Below, piece by piece: positions 51,100-51,166 of a DNA stretch of 51,166 nt (position 1 is the stretch's first letter; each line of letters opens with the position of its first letter). The position numbers were made by a program, and so were the translations under genes. The notes below the pieces were generated by a model. That model saw only the letters and a program-made list of their open reading frames with translations. It was not told the origin of the DNA and made no database searches. The stretch is from contig CAIYUN010000022.1 in NCBI GenBank assembly GCA_903929355.1, forward strand, positions 1-51,166, read 5' to 3'. Source of the stretch: an uncultured Opitutaceae bacterium. Lineage in GTDB: Bacteria; Verrucomicrobiota; Verrucomicrobiia; Opitutales; Opitutaceae.

Positions 51100-51130
51100 G
51101 GTGACACTCCAATGAAACAGGAGTGTTACC
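51100..51130 (+). promoter_or_regulatory. Hairpin over the ribosome binding site of the right-edge gene
   Basis: GGTGACACTCC-aatgaaaca-GGAGTGTTACC, paired at 10 of 11 positions. The right arm contains AGGAG, 7-8 bases before the ATG at 51131, so the site is hidden in the stem. Such hairpins often protect transposase genes from read-through expression. Confidence 0.5.
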
Positions 51131-51166
51131 ATGAACGAGCAAGAAGTTGTGGAGAAAAAGCAGGAA
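51131..51166 (+). CDS. Start of an unidentified gene, cut by the window edge
   Basis: Twelve codons, MNEQEVVEKKQE, open at the right edge. A good AGGAG is placed 7-8 bases upstream, within a hairpin. The context suggests a transposase or another element gene, but there are too few residues to say. Confidence 0.35.
   Translation, partial: MNEQEVVEKKQE

Larger units (their letters stand above)
48642..51130. other. 2.5-kb stretch without credible genes, rich in repeats
   Basis: Open frames in this region are Arg/Pro/Ala-rich and run on both strands without motifs, as expected from GC-rich non-coding DNA. Features seen: GTGCAC words in tandem at 49043 and 49052 (within CAAAAGTGCACAAAGTGCAC), hairpin units at 49635-49778, CGCTTCGCT-type words at 50080-50110 and 50930-50945, an inverted repeat at 50557-50693, and a hairpin at 51100. 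It may be a recombination or origin region, or degraded genes. Confidence 0.5.
40121..51166. mobile_element. Integrative element, left part (right end outside the window)
   Basis: All genes from 40151 to the right edge point the same way and include a tyrosine recombinase, an excisionase-like protein, a TOPRIM/primase-helicase, a DUF3102-like protein and a defence-like cargo operon. No chromosomal housekeeping gene is found to the right of coaD. The left border is placed near the inverted repeat at 40121 but no att duplication could be shown because the right end is missing, and no tRNA gene is seen at the border. Confidence 0.75.

Overview
The window looks like about 40 kb of chromosome from a high-GC bacterium of the Verrucomicrobiota, most likely an Opitutaceae relative, followed by about 11 kb of an integrated mobile element that runs off the right edge. 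The phylum guess is an inference. It rests on the planctomycete/verrucomicrobial type of cytochrome-DUF1587 protein at the left edge, the OleA/OleB-like pair, the futalosine-independent men genes, the high GC content, and the many short palindromic repeats built from 7-12 bp words. No 16S or other decisive marker is present.

Region by region. 1-3356: a secreted alpha/beta-hydrolase and a secreted cytochrome/DUF1587 protein (partial), same strand. 3551-4302: tiny membrane and lysine-rich proteins. 4408-9263: metal homeostasis (a fused double ABC permease behind a DtxR/MntR regulator, and a divergent NRAMP transporter) and an M50 membrane protease. 9262-12489: a sigma-54 response regulator, a ThuA-like secreted protein, and an exported S26-like protein. 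12835-16800: MalQ, then a LysR/pirin divergent pair and DoxX. 16886-19932: an FdhF/YdeP-type molybdopterin oxidoreductase with FdhD. 19929-25647 (minus strand): an apparent operon of membrane protein, CrtI-like flavoprotein, FabZ-like dehydratase, FabI-like reductase, OleA-like condensing enzyme and OleB-like hydrolase, which suggests an unusual long-chain olefin or polyene pathway. 25893-28413: PolX and a RelBE-like toxin-antitoxin pair. 28435-31250: menaquinone genes (thioesterase, MenE, MenC). 31406-39984: GuaB, L28, two NAD-type hydroxyacid dehydrogenases, a Phd/VapC pair, a GlcD-type flavoprotein, a group-2-like sigma-70 factor and CoaD.

40121-51166 is the mobile element. It starts with a tyrosine recombinase next to coaD, then an excisionase-like protein, then a two-gene cargo operon: a 262-aa protein beginning Met-Gly, overlapping by 11 nt a 710-aa protein with a QueC-like PP-loop/zinc domain and a C-terminal helical module. 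This cargo resembles the QatB-QatC part of the Qat anti-phage system and the QueC-like Cap9 of type IV CBASS, without the other Qat or CBASS genes; I regard it as the best candidate for an undescribed defence system here. After it come hairpins, a TOPRIM/primase-helicase replication gene, three tightly overlapping small genes (one with a 23-bp perfect inverted repeat inside its frame), and about 2.5 kb with no credible gene but with several structured repeats. A short open frame starts at the right edge.

A second theme is the palindromic repeats. Several sit between genes, two supply the stop codon or C-terminal tail of a gene, and three appear to be inserted in frame inside housekeeping proteins (PolX, MenE, MenC).
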